23,449 nucleotides of DNA. Origin: Balamuthia mandrillaris. Its lineage: Eukaryota; Discosea; Longamoebia; Balamuthiidae. The DNA lies in contig JAVKOQ010000619.1 in assembly GCA_031835245.1 (NCBI GenBank), positions 1 to 23,449 of the forward strand, read 5' to 3'. A program made the translations under genes and the position numbers. The notes below the pieces were generated by a model. That model worked only from the letters and a program-made list of their open reading frames with translations. It searched no databases and had not been told where the DNA came from. Shown here one piece after another: positions 8,936 to 18,113 of this stretch (positions are counted from its first letter, which is position 1; the number at the start of each line of letters is the position of its first letter).

Positions 8936-11284
8936 TCACCCTTCCTTCTTTTTCTTCTCCTGTTCTGGTTTGTTCTCCTTCGCTGCCTGCTTTGGTTGAA
9001 CTTCCAAAAGAGTCTGGAGCATGTGACCAGCTTCTTTGCTCAGGCCTTGATAAAACTCTTTTGGTGCTTGTCGTCTCTGTTCAAGCAGGTGAACTTCCCA
9101 ATGGGCAGAAGCGTCATCCAAGTTGGTCACCTTCACAACGCTTCTCTCCATAATTGCTGGAACAGGATAGGCGTCTCTTTGCATGATAAAATGAACGTAG
9201 CTGCTATACATTGCTCTCTGGCATGAGCTTTGCTCTTCCTCCGGCAGCGATTCGCTTGAACCAAGTCCGTCTTCTTTGCTTGCTGACGGCGAAGATGCGG
9301 AGTTTGGACGATAGCCAGGGCACATTATCACAGAATAAATGGTTTCAACATTGCAAACAGGGGTCGCAAAGAGCAGATTCAAGCTCTCATCGATAAAATT
9401 GGGATCCCCAACTCGCGCCTGCTCTCGCAGGTTGGCTATCCTGTTTGTAAGATGGAGAGTAACAATAATCCAAATCAATTTGGATAGCAAGAACGAACAA
9501 GTGAAGTGAAAGAAAGAAACTATGAACATTGATAAGGCCAACTCTCGCCGTTCAATGCTATTGAGTAGTAGCATATCGCCTTGAGCCCATTTTCCGTCAA
9601 CGTGATCAACCCAATGGTCAGTATTTGTTTGAACCAAATAGGGTTGTTCTTCTGACAGCTCTAGTTGTTCAATGTCTTTGTCTCTATTCCGAGTGATGAG
9701 AGCACCTTCGTTTCTGTGTTAAACGTGAAGGTTAACGAAAGTTATTAACAATAAAAACAAAGAAGGGGATTGCAGGAACGTACTTGCAAATACCAGCAAT
9801 GATGATATAAGAGGGCGCCACTAGCGGTGTTTTTTTAACAAAGTTCAACGCTTCACTGGATGGAAAGGAAGGACACAATAGAACTGTTAGTACTCTAAAG
9901 TATGAAACCGAAGGAGAAAAATGTTGTTACTTGTAAGTGGATCTTGTTTCCAACGCCTCTCTGACCAGAAAACTTAAGCTCTTTCCGCCTTTCACTAAAT
10001 TCCACACGTTTTGAACCAGGCCATAAGCAGCTGGCCCCAACTTTCGGTAGTTAATAGAAATGCTGAACCCTTCGTTGTTCTCGTGGTTGCCTTCTCTCAT
10101 TCCAGTGAATACGCCAACGAATCCTATTGTGTTTTAGCTATTAATCTGCAGTCCATTTCGTTCCTCTTAGCAGTTACGGGTTTTCCTTGTCGTTACTCCG
10201 TCTCGTTCTTTTCTCTTTCTCTTTCGTCGTTTCTCTTTTGCTTTCTCTTTCTCTCAGGCAGGAAAAATACATACCAGCGTGAGTAGTTGTGCGAAACAAC
10301 AGCTTTCCTGCCTTAACGAAATGTGCCTAGTACAATGCAAGTATTTGTTTTTGTTAAACGATAAGAAGAAGAAGGAGGAAGAGGGAAGTCGAGAGGACAG
10401 AGGAACCTCGAATGTGATATCGGCCAAGTCAAAGTCCCAATCGAGGTTACGTAGATGGAAAGGCCTGCCGTACTCATCCTGGGCAACGATAGAGGTACAA
10501 CAGGCCATGCACTCATAGCCAAGGTTCAAAATAACTAACTCCTTGAAGCCAAGTTTGCCGGAGCGCTTAGCGATGCCCTCCATCTCTCTTCTCAAGTGGG
10601 AAGGAATGGAATAGGTTTTGGACAAGCCTGTTTGTGCAAGACCGGCAACGACAGGACCCCAAAACTGAAAGAAGGGAAGCGACGTTTCAGCTTTTTATGA
10701 ACAAGAGCAAACAAAAAACAAACGAAGAAGCAACCTTGCCGCCAAAGTCCTCAACAGCAACAGTTTGAAGGTAGTCCCTTAAATGTGTCCATGGTTAGAA
10801 AGCTTGGAATAAGCGATGCGAGACTAGAATAGAGAAAGTGAGAGAACAAGAGAAGAGAGAAGAGAAGAGAGAAGAGAGAAGAGAGATGAGAGAAGAGAGA
10901 AGAGAGAAGAAGAGAGAGAGAGAAAAGAGAGAAAAGAGAACAAGAGAGAAGAGAGAAACGCAACTGGAGTTTGTGCAACCGGTCGGCAAAATGATCTATG
11001 ACTTGGTTCCATCGCTCTTCAGGTTCTCTTGATTACAATGTCAATGCGCTACAAGCGGAAGGAGGCGCTAACAAAAGCAGTGGTGGTGCTTAAACATCAA
11101 ACCTGTCCAAGTCGATGACAAAGACTGGTGCTGCGGTTATTTTTCGAACGAACTGAGCAGAAGACGGCTCTAGCGACACACATTGAGAAGAATCACCTCC
11201 CGCCGTTAGCTTTTCTTGTTCTGTACTGTTGGTTGGGTCTTCAGCGTTCCCGCCCTGTCGCCTTTCCACTTCCATCCTTTCCAT
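8936..11284 (-). CDS. Acid ceramidase / N-acylethanolamine acid amidase-like hydrolase
   Basis: Nine exons: 11103..11284, 10965..11027, 10735..10777, 10407..10664, 10275..10326, 9931..10123, 9784..9855, 9543..9713 and 8936..9440; 512 aa with all phases consistent. Family marks in order: VIDLDREPEERWNQV (N-terminal motif like INLDLPPEERW), ACCTSIVAQDEYGRPFHLRN with the predicted autocleavage and catalytic Cys (C152) before TSIV, LRNLDWDFD, FVKAGKLLFRTTTHAGFVGV, EALNFVKKTPLVAPSYI, GALITRNRD and LVQTNTDHW. Relatives are lysosomal Ntn amidases that split ceramide or N-acylethanolamines after self-cleavage at this Cys. Oddities: no signal peptide from the ATG at 11284 (an upstream exon may be missing), an extra polar insert after CPGYRPN, and a long Gln/Lys-rich tail ending KKKKEG. 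Exon 2 to exon 3 uses a donor inside CTCCA/GTTGCG. Confidence 0.88.
10838..10960. repeat. (GAGAAGA)n-type purine repeat in ceramidase intron 2
   Basis: A degenerate tandem of AGAGAAG units on the plus strand, filling most of intron 2 (10778..10964) of the minus-strand ceramidase gene. It appears as CTCTT repeats in the pre-mRNA. Confidence 0.9.
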
Positions 11285-11345
11285 TTTTCCTTCTGTTTTT
11301 GGTGACGTCACAGCTCTCTCTGCTCTCTCGTCTCAAGACTGTGAC

Positions 11346-11388
<43 letters not shown>

Positions 11389-11526
11389 CTCAAGTAAAGC
11401 ATGTTTAGAAATAAATAAGAAAAAAATTGATGCTCTACTTCTTGTAGAGTATACAATGGTTCTTTGCCTCATGTGCTCGTTGTCATTCAAAGTTACAATG
11501 TGGAAGGGCTTGCTCGATGGCGATTC
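11285..11526. promoter_or_regulatory. Region between ceramidase 5' end and Lunapark 3' end, with (CT)n
   Basis: Upstream region of the ceramidase and downstream region of Lunapark. It holds a (CT)n run at about 11347..11388. No clear TATA box. If the ceramidase has a signal-peptide exon it should lie here or under Lunapark's 3' end; none was found. Confidence 0.4.
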
Positions 11527-13178
11527 TTAATGCTCGTCTGCTTCCACTACCTGAGTTTCAACTTCTTCAGAAACGACTTCTTCCTCATTCTCCTCTGCAG
11601 GACTTCCTTCTTCCTGTTTTGCAATCTGTTTGGTGCTTGGTTCTCTTTCCCCTTCCCTTTCTTCTTCCTCTTCTTCATCTTGTGGTTGCCGTTGAAGGTC
11701 ACCGGTAGCAGCATCTGCATGCCGTTGCATTGCTGCCTGAGCGTTCTGTTGTTGTTGTCGTTGATCCTGTCGATAGAGAGCCAGGGGAGAAGGTTGAGAG
11801 GGTTGTTGTACAGCTTCAGGATCTTCGCCAATCAGCCAGTCCACCACCGAGTCGAAGAGACTTCTCTTGACGGGAGGTTGTTGTGGACGGACGGGCAAAA
11901 CAGGAGTGGGCATTGGTGGACGATTGCGGGGAACGGGCATCATCACCGTAGGAATAGGGGTGTCTACGTAGGGCCTGTCATTATGGCTGTCCCCTTTTCC
12001 GGGTCGCTGTCTAAGACCAGACTGTGGCACATTCGGGGTTTGAGGAGTTGAGGCCGGGGTTTGAGGAGGCAACATTTCACCTGCAGGAAGTCGTGGTGGA
12101 GCGGCAAATGGAGCAGGGCTGGGGTAAGGGGTGGGAGGTGGGGCTCCTCTTCCGCCTCCTCTTCCACGACCGCGTGTTACTGGGGTAGGTCTTGCTGTAC
12201 CTCTTGGAGCTGGCGGTGTTGGCTTTTTTGGGGTAATGCGTGGCTCATAGCGGTCCAGTAGGTTCTTTGTTTCCATAAACTTGGTTATCTTCTTCAGGTT
12301 TTCTATCTGTTGATACATTCGTGAAAGTGATTTGTTAGAGAGTGACAGAAGCAAAGAGAGCAGAAAAATTGTTGCAATGGTACCTCTTGCTTCTGGCGCT
12401 CAACCAATTCTTGCAAGTCGCTCTCTGGAAGCAAGAGAGCATGCATGGTCAAACAAACAGAGGAAGTAAAGAAATGAAAAGGCAAGATACCTGTATTCAC
12501 TATTCGGCGGTTATAGAAAAATGAGATCAAACGTTTGAGTTGATAGCTCCTACATAAGTGTTACAGGGTAAACGTTTGCTTGTTAGGGAAGAGCGGAGAG
12601 GCGGGGGAGACAAAGCAAGAGTGAGAAAGAGAGAGGGAGAGAGAGGAAGAAAGGGGAGAGCAGGAGGAGAGGAAGCAGAGGAAAGAGGGAGAGGAAGTGA
12701 GAGAGGAAGGGAAAGTGAGAGCAAGAGAGTGAGTGGGCGAGAGAAGAGAGAAGAGAGAAGAGAGAAGAGAGAAGAGAGAAGAGAGAAGAGAGAAGAGAGA
12801 AGAGAGAAGAGAGAAGAGAGAGAGGAGCAGAGAAGAGAGAGAGGAAGGGCGTACGTGAAAGGAAATAAAAACATGGGAAGCGCGTGAAGAAGATAGTTCT
12901 GCCAATCAGAGGGCTTCTGGTGAAAGTAATACCACACAACAAGACAAAGTTCTAGCATGCACACCAACAGAAAAAGTCTGGTCACCACTTTTCTGTGGCT
13001 GGCCACTAAGGCTTTTTTCTTTTGCTCAAGATCCTGTATGCCTTGGTCAAGTTCTTCTAAAACTTTGGCAAAGTTGTGTTCCTGGCGTTGTTTGCATCAG
13101 CAATAACGGCTAGTTCTTTCGATCAATCACCTCCTAACGCACCTCTTGTCGCCATAGTTTGCGAAAGATAGCTCCCAT
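11527..13178 (-). CDS. LNPK: Lunapark-like ER three-way-junction protein
   Basis: Five exons: 13143..13178, 12855..13081, 12491..12549, 12384..12424 and 11527..12306; 380 aa, phases agree. It starts MGAIFRKLW, matching the MGxxxSRWR start of Lunapark, a possible N-myristoylation site. Then comes a coiled coil (KVLEELDQGIQDLEQKKKAL), TM1 (RLFLLVCMLELCLVVWYY, about 47-65), a short loop, TM2 (YLLHALPMFLFPF onward, about 74-98), YNRR, a second coiled coil (LQELVERQKQE) and KFMETKNLLDRYEP, equivalent to the KTAKLILERFDP segment. Lunapark is a two-pass ER protein with both ends in the cytosol that stabilises tubule junctions, working against atlastin. The rest is a Pro-rich and RGRGRGGGRG stretch and an acidic Gln-rich tail. 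The usual C-terminal zinc ribbon (CxxC pairs) is absent. Confidence 0.85.
12740..12843. repeat. (GAGAAGA)n repeat in Lunapark intron 2
   Basis: About eleven near-perfect 7-bp AGAGAAG units, with more A/G-rich sequence on the left back to about 12590. All lie in intron 2 (12550..12854) of the minus-strand Lunapark gene and read as pyrimidines in the transcript. Confidence 0.95.
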
Positions 13179-13299
13179 CTTCCACCCGCAGACCCACTGT
13201 GTGGCAAGGAAGAAGTGCGAAGTTTAACTCGTTCGTGGCCCTCCCTCCCCGGTAATCTTTTCGTTTGGTTTTCTTCTTCTTTTGTTTTTTGCTCAACAA

Positions 13300-13391
13300 A
13301 CAAATTAAAAAAAAAAAGGGAAAACAAAAAAAAAAAAGGGGGAAAACAAAAAGGAAGAGGGGGAAAACAAAAAAACCCCCCCCCCACCGGC
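13300..13391. repeat. Decayed A/G homopolymer repeats and poly(C)
   Basis: Several copies of a GGGAAAACAAA-like unit with long A runs end in a run of about ten C. The stretch lies between the Lunapark 5' end and the 3' end of the next minus-strand gene. Nothing codes here. Confidence 0.8.
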
Positions 13392-13416
13392 ACGACCAGG
13401 AGGATACAACCACACT

Positions 13417-14805
13417 TCATTCTCCGCACAGGTCATTATGATCATATGGGCTTTCAATTCTTTTGAGCTGTTCCACCACTCTTCTTTTTGCCTCTTCATT
13501 GTAAAAAGAAGAGGAAGAACAAGAAGAACAAGAAGAGTGATGGAACAGCTCAAACAGGACCCATTTGCGCGGTGCAACATTGGGAAGAGTTGAAGCACAC
13601 TCTCAACCAGTAAGGTCTTCGTCCGCTTGGTGGGCAAGGAATTCAGGGCGAGAGGCCAACGAGGGTCCATACGACGCAGTCAGGCGGTCACGATCCAGCA
13701 CTAGCACACGAGGTGGGAGGAAGGCTGCAAAGAGCTCTGCGTCTGCGGGCAGTTCCTTTCCGGCCCGAAGTGAAAGGAAGTCATCCAAGGACTCACAGCT
13801 GTGCCCATGGTTGTTCAGTGCTTGACAGGATGTTTCGTTTGTAACCCTGTTGATTTGTTAATGGCAGCAATGAAGTTCTCCATGGTGTAACAAGTTTCTG
13901 TTGTGGGCTGGGCTGGAGGAAGCTCGAAAGAGAGATCACGGAAGGCAGCTATCACAAAGAACACGCGGTTCACATTCTGTAGTCTTTGCCTGATCCCTTC
14001 TATTAGGGCTGATGAGGTGTTGGTTGGCCCTTTTAATGAAAGGTATGAATGAGCATAGGGAAAAGTCTGACAAGCAAGGAGACGTGGAGGAAGGAGCTCT
14101 CCAACAACCACAAGCCGCGCCGAGAGGGAGAAGGCTGCCGGTCCAACTCGAGCTGAAGGGGGAGGCCTCCTCGCTGTTGGCGGCGATGGAGGGCTTGGGT
14201 AGTTTTGAGGTGGAGCATGCGGTCGACCTGGCCACCGCCTGGAAGAAGTTGCACGAGAAGGAGAAGGAGAAGGAGAAGAAGAGCAGCCAAAAGAAGGACA
14301 AGAAGAAGAACAAGAAGAAGACAAAGACGATGAAGGAGGGGGAGGAGGGAACATCTGCAGATGCTTTGCCGTATTACTCTGTGGTGGTGACCAAACTTGG
14401 CGGTCGCTCTAATGGATCGAATGCGTACGTTTGAACCTATTCTCTTTGCTTCTCCTCCTTCTCCTTCTCCTTGTCCTTCTTCTCTTATTGTCCGCTTTGC
14501 AGCATCGCTCACTTTGTGATCAAATGAAAAGGCTTGCCGTTGGTGGAAGCGGCCAGGCAGGCGAACGGACCTTCATAGCGGTGCACAGCTGGACGGCGGC
14601 CAACTCTGCGCACACGCGGTTGACCTGCTTTGACAAGGGAGCCAACATGGTGACAGCCTCCACCTCGGACCTGCAATGCAAATAATGTTCAATACGAAGG
14701 CCAGAGAATGCCCTTCCTGCCATGTCATTATTTGCGACGAAGCTTACACCTATGTGACGTGCGGCCTCCTGCACGAGGATCATCTGGGAAGAGCAGCAGA
14801 ATCAT
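13417..14805 (-). CDS. Unrecognised multi-exon gene
   Basis: Proposed exons: 14750..14805, 14571..14670, 13846..13976, 13608..13798 and 13417..13493; 184 aa, and every phase fits. Reading: SEVEAVTMLAPLSKQVNRVC, ELAAVQLCTAMK, NVNRVFFVIAAFRDLSFEL, CYTMENFIAAINK, ESLDDFLSLRAGKELPADAE, FLPPRVLVLDRDRLTASYG, EAKRRVVEQLKRIESPYDHN, ending NDLCGE. Codon choice is GC-ending, as in neighbouring genes. I do not recognise the family and see no membrane segment. Intron 3 is only 47 bp and intron 2 about 594 bp with a weak acceptor at 13977; extra exons inside it, or a start other than the ATG at 14805, are possible. The frame stays open upstream of 14805 to about 14920 without another ATG. The final acceptor (13494) falls inside a large inverted repeat. 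Confidence 0.5.
13462..13554. repeat. 25-bp near-perfect inverted repeat over an intron/exon border
   Basis: The left arm 13462..13486 and right arm 13530..13554 are complementary at 24 of 25 positions (TTTGAGCTGTTCCACCACTC versus TTTGAGCTGTTCCATCACTC at their starts). The 43-base loop holds a nested CCTCTTC/GAAGAGG pair. On the minus strand the left arm is coding (VVEQLK) and the right arm is intronic. Confidence 0.95.
14045..14527 (+). CDS. Small Lys-rich unrecognised protein, nested in an antisense intron
   Basis: Exons 14045..14424 and 14503..14527, joined by a 78-bp intron with a strong GTACGT donor and a pyrimidine-rich CTTTGCAG acceptor, give 134 aa; in-frame ATGs at 14012 and 14036 would add up to 11 residues. 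The N-terminal half has LPVQLELKGEASSLLAAMEG and FEVEHAVDLATAWKKLHE, then a long Lys/Glu stretch (KEKEKEKEKKSSQKKDKKKN), then DALPYYSVVVTKLGGRSNG and the end IAHFVIK. Codons end mostly in G or C like the neighbours, which supports real coding. No family recognised; the Lys-rich block suggests a nuclear or nucleolar site (inference). It lies wholly inside the second intron proposed for the minus-strand gene, so one of the two models may be wrong. Confidence 0.45.
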
Positions 14806-15009
14806 CTGGCCCAAGACCTTTGCGTGCCATTTTTGTGGCCTGGAAGTCCCGGAGAATGCCTTGTTCCCAGGTGGAGATGCAGGACATATGTGGACTTTAA
14901 CGGGTTTGTGTATGTTTAATAGAAGAAAAGAAAAGAAAAAACGACGGCTTTATACAAAAAAAAGAGGTAAAGTGAGCAATGAATAGAGAATAATGGAATG
15001 TGTTCCTAG
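14806..15009. other. Intergenic stretch
   Basis: A short gap between the unrecognised minus-strand gene and the 3' end of the kinase gene. Both strands have open frames across 14676..14986, including Cys-containing ones on the plus strand, but no splice signals or family match support them. Confidence 0.35.
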
Positions 15010-17409
15010 CTAAGCATGACACTCGATTGCCGTTGGCTTAGTAGTGTGATAATGGCAACGCACCCTTCCACACTTTTTTCCTTTGCGCCTTCCAGAACTG
15101 AGAATGGCCTCGCAGGCTTCTTCTTGTTTCTCATCTGCGAAACACCCACGCAAGCGATCATAGTGTTCGCTGGTCAAACTCACGCCTCGAAGGGAACGAA
15201 TCTCGTCAAGGAAGCATTGCACAGCATTTGGGAACTGGAAGGAGTCTCTGCTCTTTAGCAGGGCTTTTCGGGTGGTGCATGAAGAAGACTGCCATGGGAG
15301 CATGCCGTTCATCATCCAGGCAATAGTGTAAGCCAGGCTTTCCAAGTCATCATGCATGGTGTAGGTGTAGGCTCGTTGCTCCTCTTCCGCCAAAAGCAGT
15401 CCGGTTGGGGAAAAGTGACCAGAGCCCCGAACGATAATTTCCGCCACATCTTCACTCAGAAGAGCAAGTCCCCAGTCCACTAATATCATCCGTTCGTTGG
15501 CTAAAACAAGGTTGTGAGGACGAATGTCTCCGTGCATCACCCCACGCTGATGAGCTTCCTCAAGGACACCCAACACTTGCACGGCGAAGATATAAGCTTG
15601 TTCACAAGGAAGGAACCCGTCACCAGATTGGATCATTTGTAGTAAAGGGAGTCCACAGGGGGCCAAAATCAACGCATCGTAATTTAGGCCCAAGCAAGCT
15701 CCATACCCTATAAGGGAGGGGACGCCTTCTATGCCCTTCAGCTTCTGCAACGCTTGCAGTTCGGATTGGAACTGCCCATTTCCTTGCGGAGTGCACTTGA
15801 CAGCCACTACCGTTCCGCTCTCCATTGTCGCCTTGTAGACTAGGCTCGTTGAGAGGCCCAAAAGGGAGTTCAGGTCAAGACAATGCTCGCCCACCACAAG
15901 CGTCTCAGGAAAACTAGGCGATTGATAACCGTGCTTATCAGGCTTGGACCGCAGCAGGCGAACTAGTATTTGGAAACCTTCAGTCGGAAAGGTGGGCCTG
16001 GAAGATCCCTGTGTAAAGAGGAGAGAGACAGAGAGAGAGAGAGAGAAATCGTTAATATGAATGAGGATGAAGGAGAAAGGTAAAGAATGTACTAAGGGGA
16101 AGAGTGGCATTTTGTTTGTTCTTTCGATCATCTTCTCTTCCCTCGTTATCCTGACGAACATGATTTCGTCTACAGAAGTCAGAATACAAAAAATAAATTG
16201 CCGAGCTGTCTGGGCCAACAATGCGCGCGAACCATAGGTAACCGCTTGCCCAAGTCCGTGGTTCAGCTTCTCCTGCAAATTCGTTTCAATCTTGCCTGTC
16301 ATCACCAGGTTGTTCCACTGAACACAGTCGTCAGTGGATGAAACCAAGGAAATGTCAGGTCTTAATGGGAGAATGTAGCTGTAGTTTCGGTCATTATAAT
16401 GGTCAGTAGTGTATAAACGCTGTCTGAAAAATGACACCTGCTAGGTACCTGTTGTTGAACTCTTTTAGTGGCCCTTGGTGTGTAATTAGCCGCACCATTT
16501 GGTCCATGAAGCGTTGAAGTTGTGGCTCCCCACCACCAGCCTCGGGGATGGGTATTTTGTTAAAGACACGCACCCACAGGGATTGGAGTGTCGTAGTGTC
16601 CACCGGTTCAATATAGTTGGTGATTATTTCAGTTGGGTCTTCTTGGCCACAACAGACTTGCGCTCCTACTGAGGCATAGCTGGCGGCGCTGAGGGAGGAT
16701 AGCTTTCTAAGTTGCCGCTCACTCTGGAGCTCTTTGTGGGTACTCTGGAGCTCTTTGTGGGTACTCTGGAGCTCTTTTTCTGACAATAGTCGAAGCTCCT
16801 TTTCCCTCTGGAGCTCTTTGTGAGTACTCTGGAGCTCTTTGTGGGTACTCTGGAGCTCTTTTTCTGACAATAGTCGAAGCTCCTTTTCCCTCTGGAGCTC
16901 TTTTTCTGACAATAATCGCAGCTCCTTCTCCCTCTGGAGCTGTTCCTGGACTAATTTTTGCCCTATTGCGTCGAGAGAACGATGTTGTAAGTAGAAAATA
17001 ATTGGCAACTATTTTTTCAAGTGTAGGGAAGACACTCACCAACTTCCTCGGGAAAAAGGTTTCTTATATGCCGAGGAAAGGTTTCTTTTAGGGCAGTGTA
17101 TACCTCTCCCACGGTGGCGCTTGCGGCGTTGAGCCTGAAAGGAGTTCCTTGTGAAGGATACACAACTACCTGACCCTCTTTTATTTTAACTGTGTGAATT
17201 TCTTTTCGCTCCCCTTTCCGCACAGAGAGTTTGGAAGCCTTTTCGACCAGATCTCTGGAAAAAAGCTCCTCGTTATCTTCACTCAAGAGTTTCAGCTCGT
17301 GGCCTGACCCAGACTCCATGGATGGGGGTAGTAGCGGGAAACAACAAAACAGCAAGTGCTCGCCTTCTTTCAAGTTTCTCTTCAGGGGGCGTGCTCGGGT
17401 TCGTCCCAT
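15010..17409 (-). CDS. Crinkler/FunK1-like protein: coiled coil, nuclease-like region, protein kinase
   Basis: Exons 17040..17409, 16496..16962, 16093..16419 and 15010..16008; 720 aa. Exon 1 carries a small N-terminal region (VYPSQGTPFRLNAASATVGE). Exon 2 has tandem heptads (LQREKELRLLSEKE, LQSTHKE) forming a coiled coil, then TLQSLWVRVFNKI. Exon 3 has LRPDISLV (D301), WNNLVMTGKIETN and QAVTYGSRALLAQTARQFIF, the layout of the restriction-endonuclease-like part of Crinkler and FunK1 proteins, but without a clean ExK pair. Exon 4 is a kinase: LGLSTSLVYKA (Gly loop with changed glycines), VVAVK (K459), E471, VMHGDIRPHN (D549, N554), LVDWG (D566). The tail has C687, C701, C706 and H709, a likely zinc motif. 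Such proteins are secreted effectors or weapons against competing cells or mobile DNA in other lineages; the role here is unknown. The exon 2/3 join is the weakest: an 83-nt... 76-bp intron (16420..16495) was chosen by phase. Confidence 0.8.
16019..16046. repeat. Short (GA)n in kinase intron 3
   Basis: A GA run in the 84-bp intron 16009..16092 of the minus-strand kinase gene, next to the acceptor; it forms the polypyrimidine tract of the transcript. Confidence 0.85.
16722..16940 (-). repeat. Tandem 21-bp/42-bp coding repeats (coiled-coil heptads)
   Basis: Blocks encoding LQSTHKE (21 bp, in pairs) alternate with blocks encoding LQREKELRLLSEKE (42 bp). Copies are nearly identical at the DNA level, so the array expanded recently by whole heptads and keeps frame. 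Confidence 0.9.
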
Positions 17410-17516
17410 ACTCGAAGGGCTAGCAAAAATTATGGGATTTGATATGTGCTGAGGAAGTGCACGAACTGAGCAATGAATGTTGAGAAGAGTTTTATTGAGC
17501 TGCAGCTTTTGTGCTC

Positions 17517-18083
17517 TCACACTGCAGAGGAGCGGGAGCGGGCCACAACAACCGCAGAAAAAGGAGCCGAGGGTAAAGGTGAAGAGCAGTGCGGCGCAGT
17601 GGCTCGTGGCTTGTGAGGCCGCAAGTAGTGTTGAAAGGCGCTTTGATCGGAGACGAACTCGGCCAAACGCTTCTTCTGGCCCTCCGCGGTGGAATCGCCC
17701 TTATAGGTCTTGAAGAGGCCGAAGAGAGTGATTTGTGCCTCAAGTGCTTTCCCTTTGAGCTTGCTCACCTCTTCAACTGTGGACACTTTAGCAACAGAAA
17801 GATCAGGCGCCGTTTTCTGCTTCTTCTGCTTTGTGTGTATGTCCTCTTCAAAGACTGGAGCAAGGCTCTTTTGATGCTTGTCCAGGTAAGCGTCCCCCTT
17901 TTTTTTTGAGATTTTTTTCTCTTGCTCCGCTCTGGCCTTTTGTTGTTGACGCAACTCTTGTTCTCTTTTCTTGAAGGCCTTGCTTTGCTTCCTTTTTCGA
18001 TTTCGCTTCTCCTGTTCATCCAAGTTGTCCAAATGTTGCTGGACGCTGGTCGTTATCAAGTTGAATGGGAACCGATTAATAAT
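17517..18083 (-). CDS. 3' part of a charged coiled-coil gene, unrecognised
   Basis: The frame 18083..17517 gives about 188 residues with no ATG near its start; TATAG directly before 18083 looks like an acceptor, so this seems to be the last exon of a gene whose earlier exons are not visible. It reads INRFPFNLITTSVQQHLDNL, then Lys/Arg/Gln-rich helix (KRNRKRKQSKAFKKREQEL), EVSKLKGKALEAQITLFGLF, KTYKGDSTAEGQKKRLAEF and a Pro/Ser/Ala tail. The strong charge suggests a nucleolar or RNA-related coiled-coil protein, but I do not recognise the family. TTAGGG repeats begin 31 bp beyond its left-most coding base, so the 5' part may have been lost when the chromosome broke here. Confidence 0.5.
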   Translation of the reverse strand: MINRFPFNLITTSVQQHLDNLDEQEKRNRKRKQSKAFKKREQELRQQQKARAEQEKKISKKKGDAYLDKHQKSLAPVFEEDIHTKQKKQKTAPDLSVAKVSTVEEVSKLKGKALEAQITLFGLFKTYKGDSTAEGQKKRLAEFVSDQSAFQHYLRPHKPRATAPHCSSPLPSAPFSAVVVARSRSSAV

Positions 18084-18113
18084 CTATAAAAAGTGTTGGA
18101 TAGAGGCGGTTCT

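Noticed and set aside
14676-14986. Plus-strand frames with Cys pairs (CPSCHVIIC, CHFCGLEVPE) resembling zinc fingers
   Set aside because: They lie antisense to better-supported exons, sit in two different frames without a good splice join, and no start was found.
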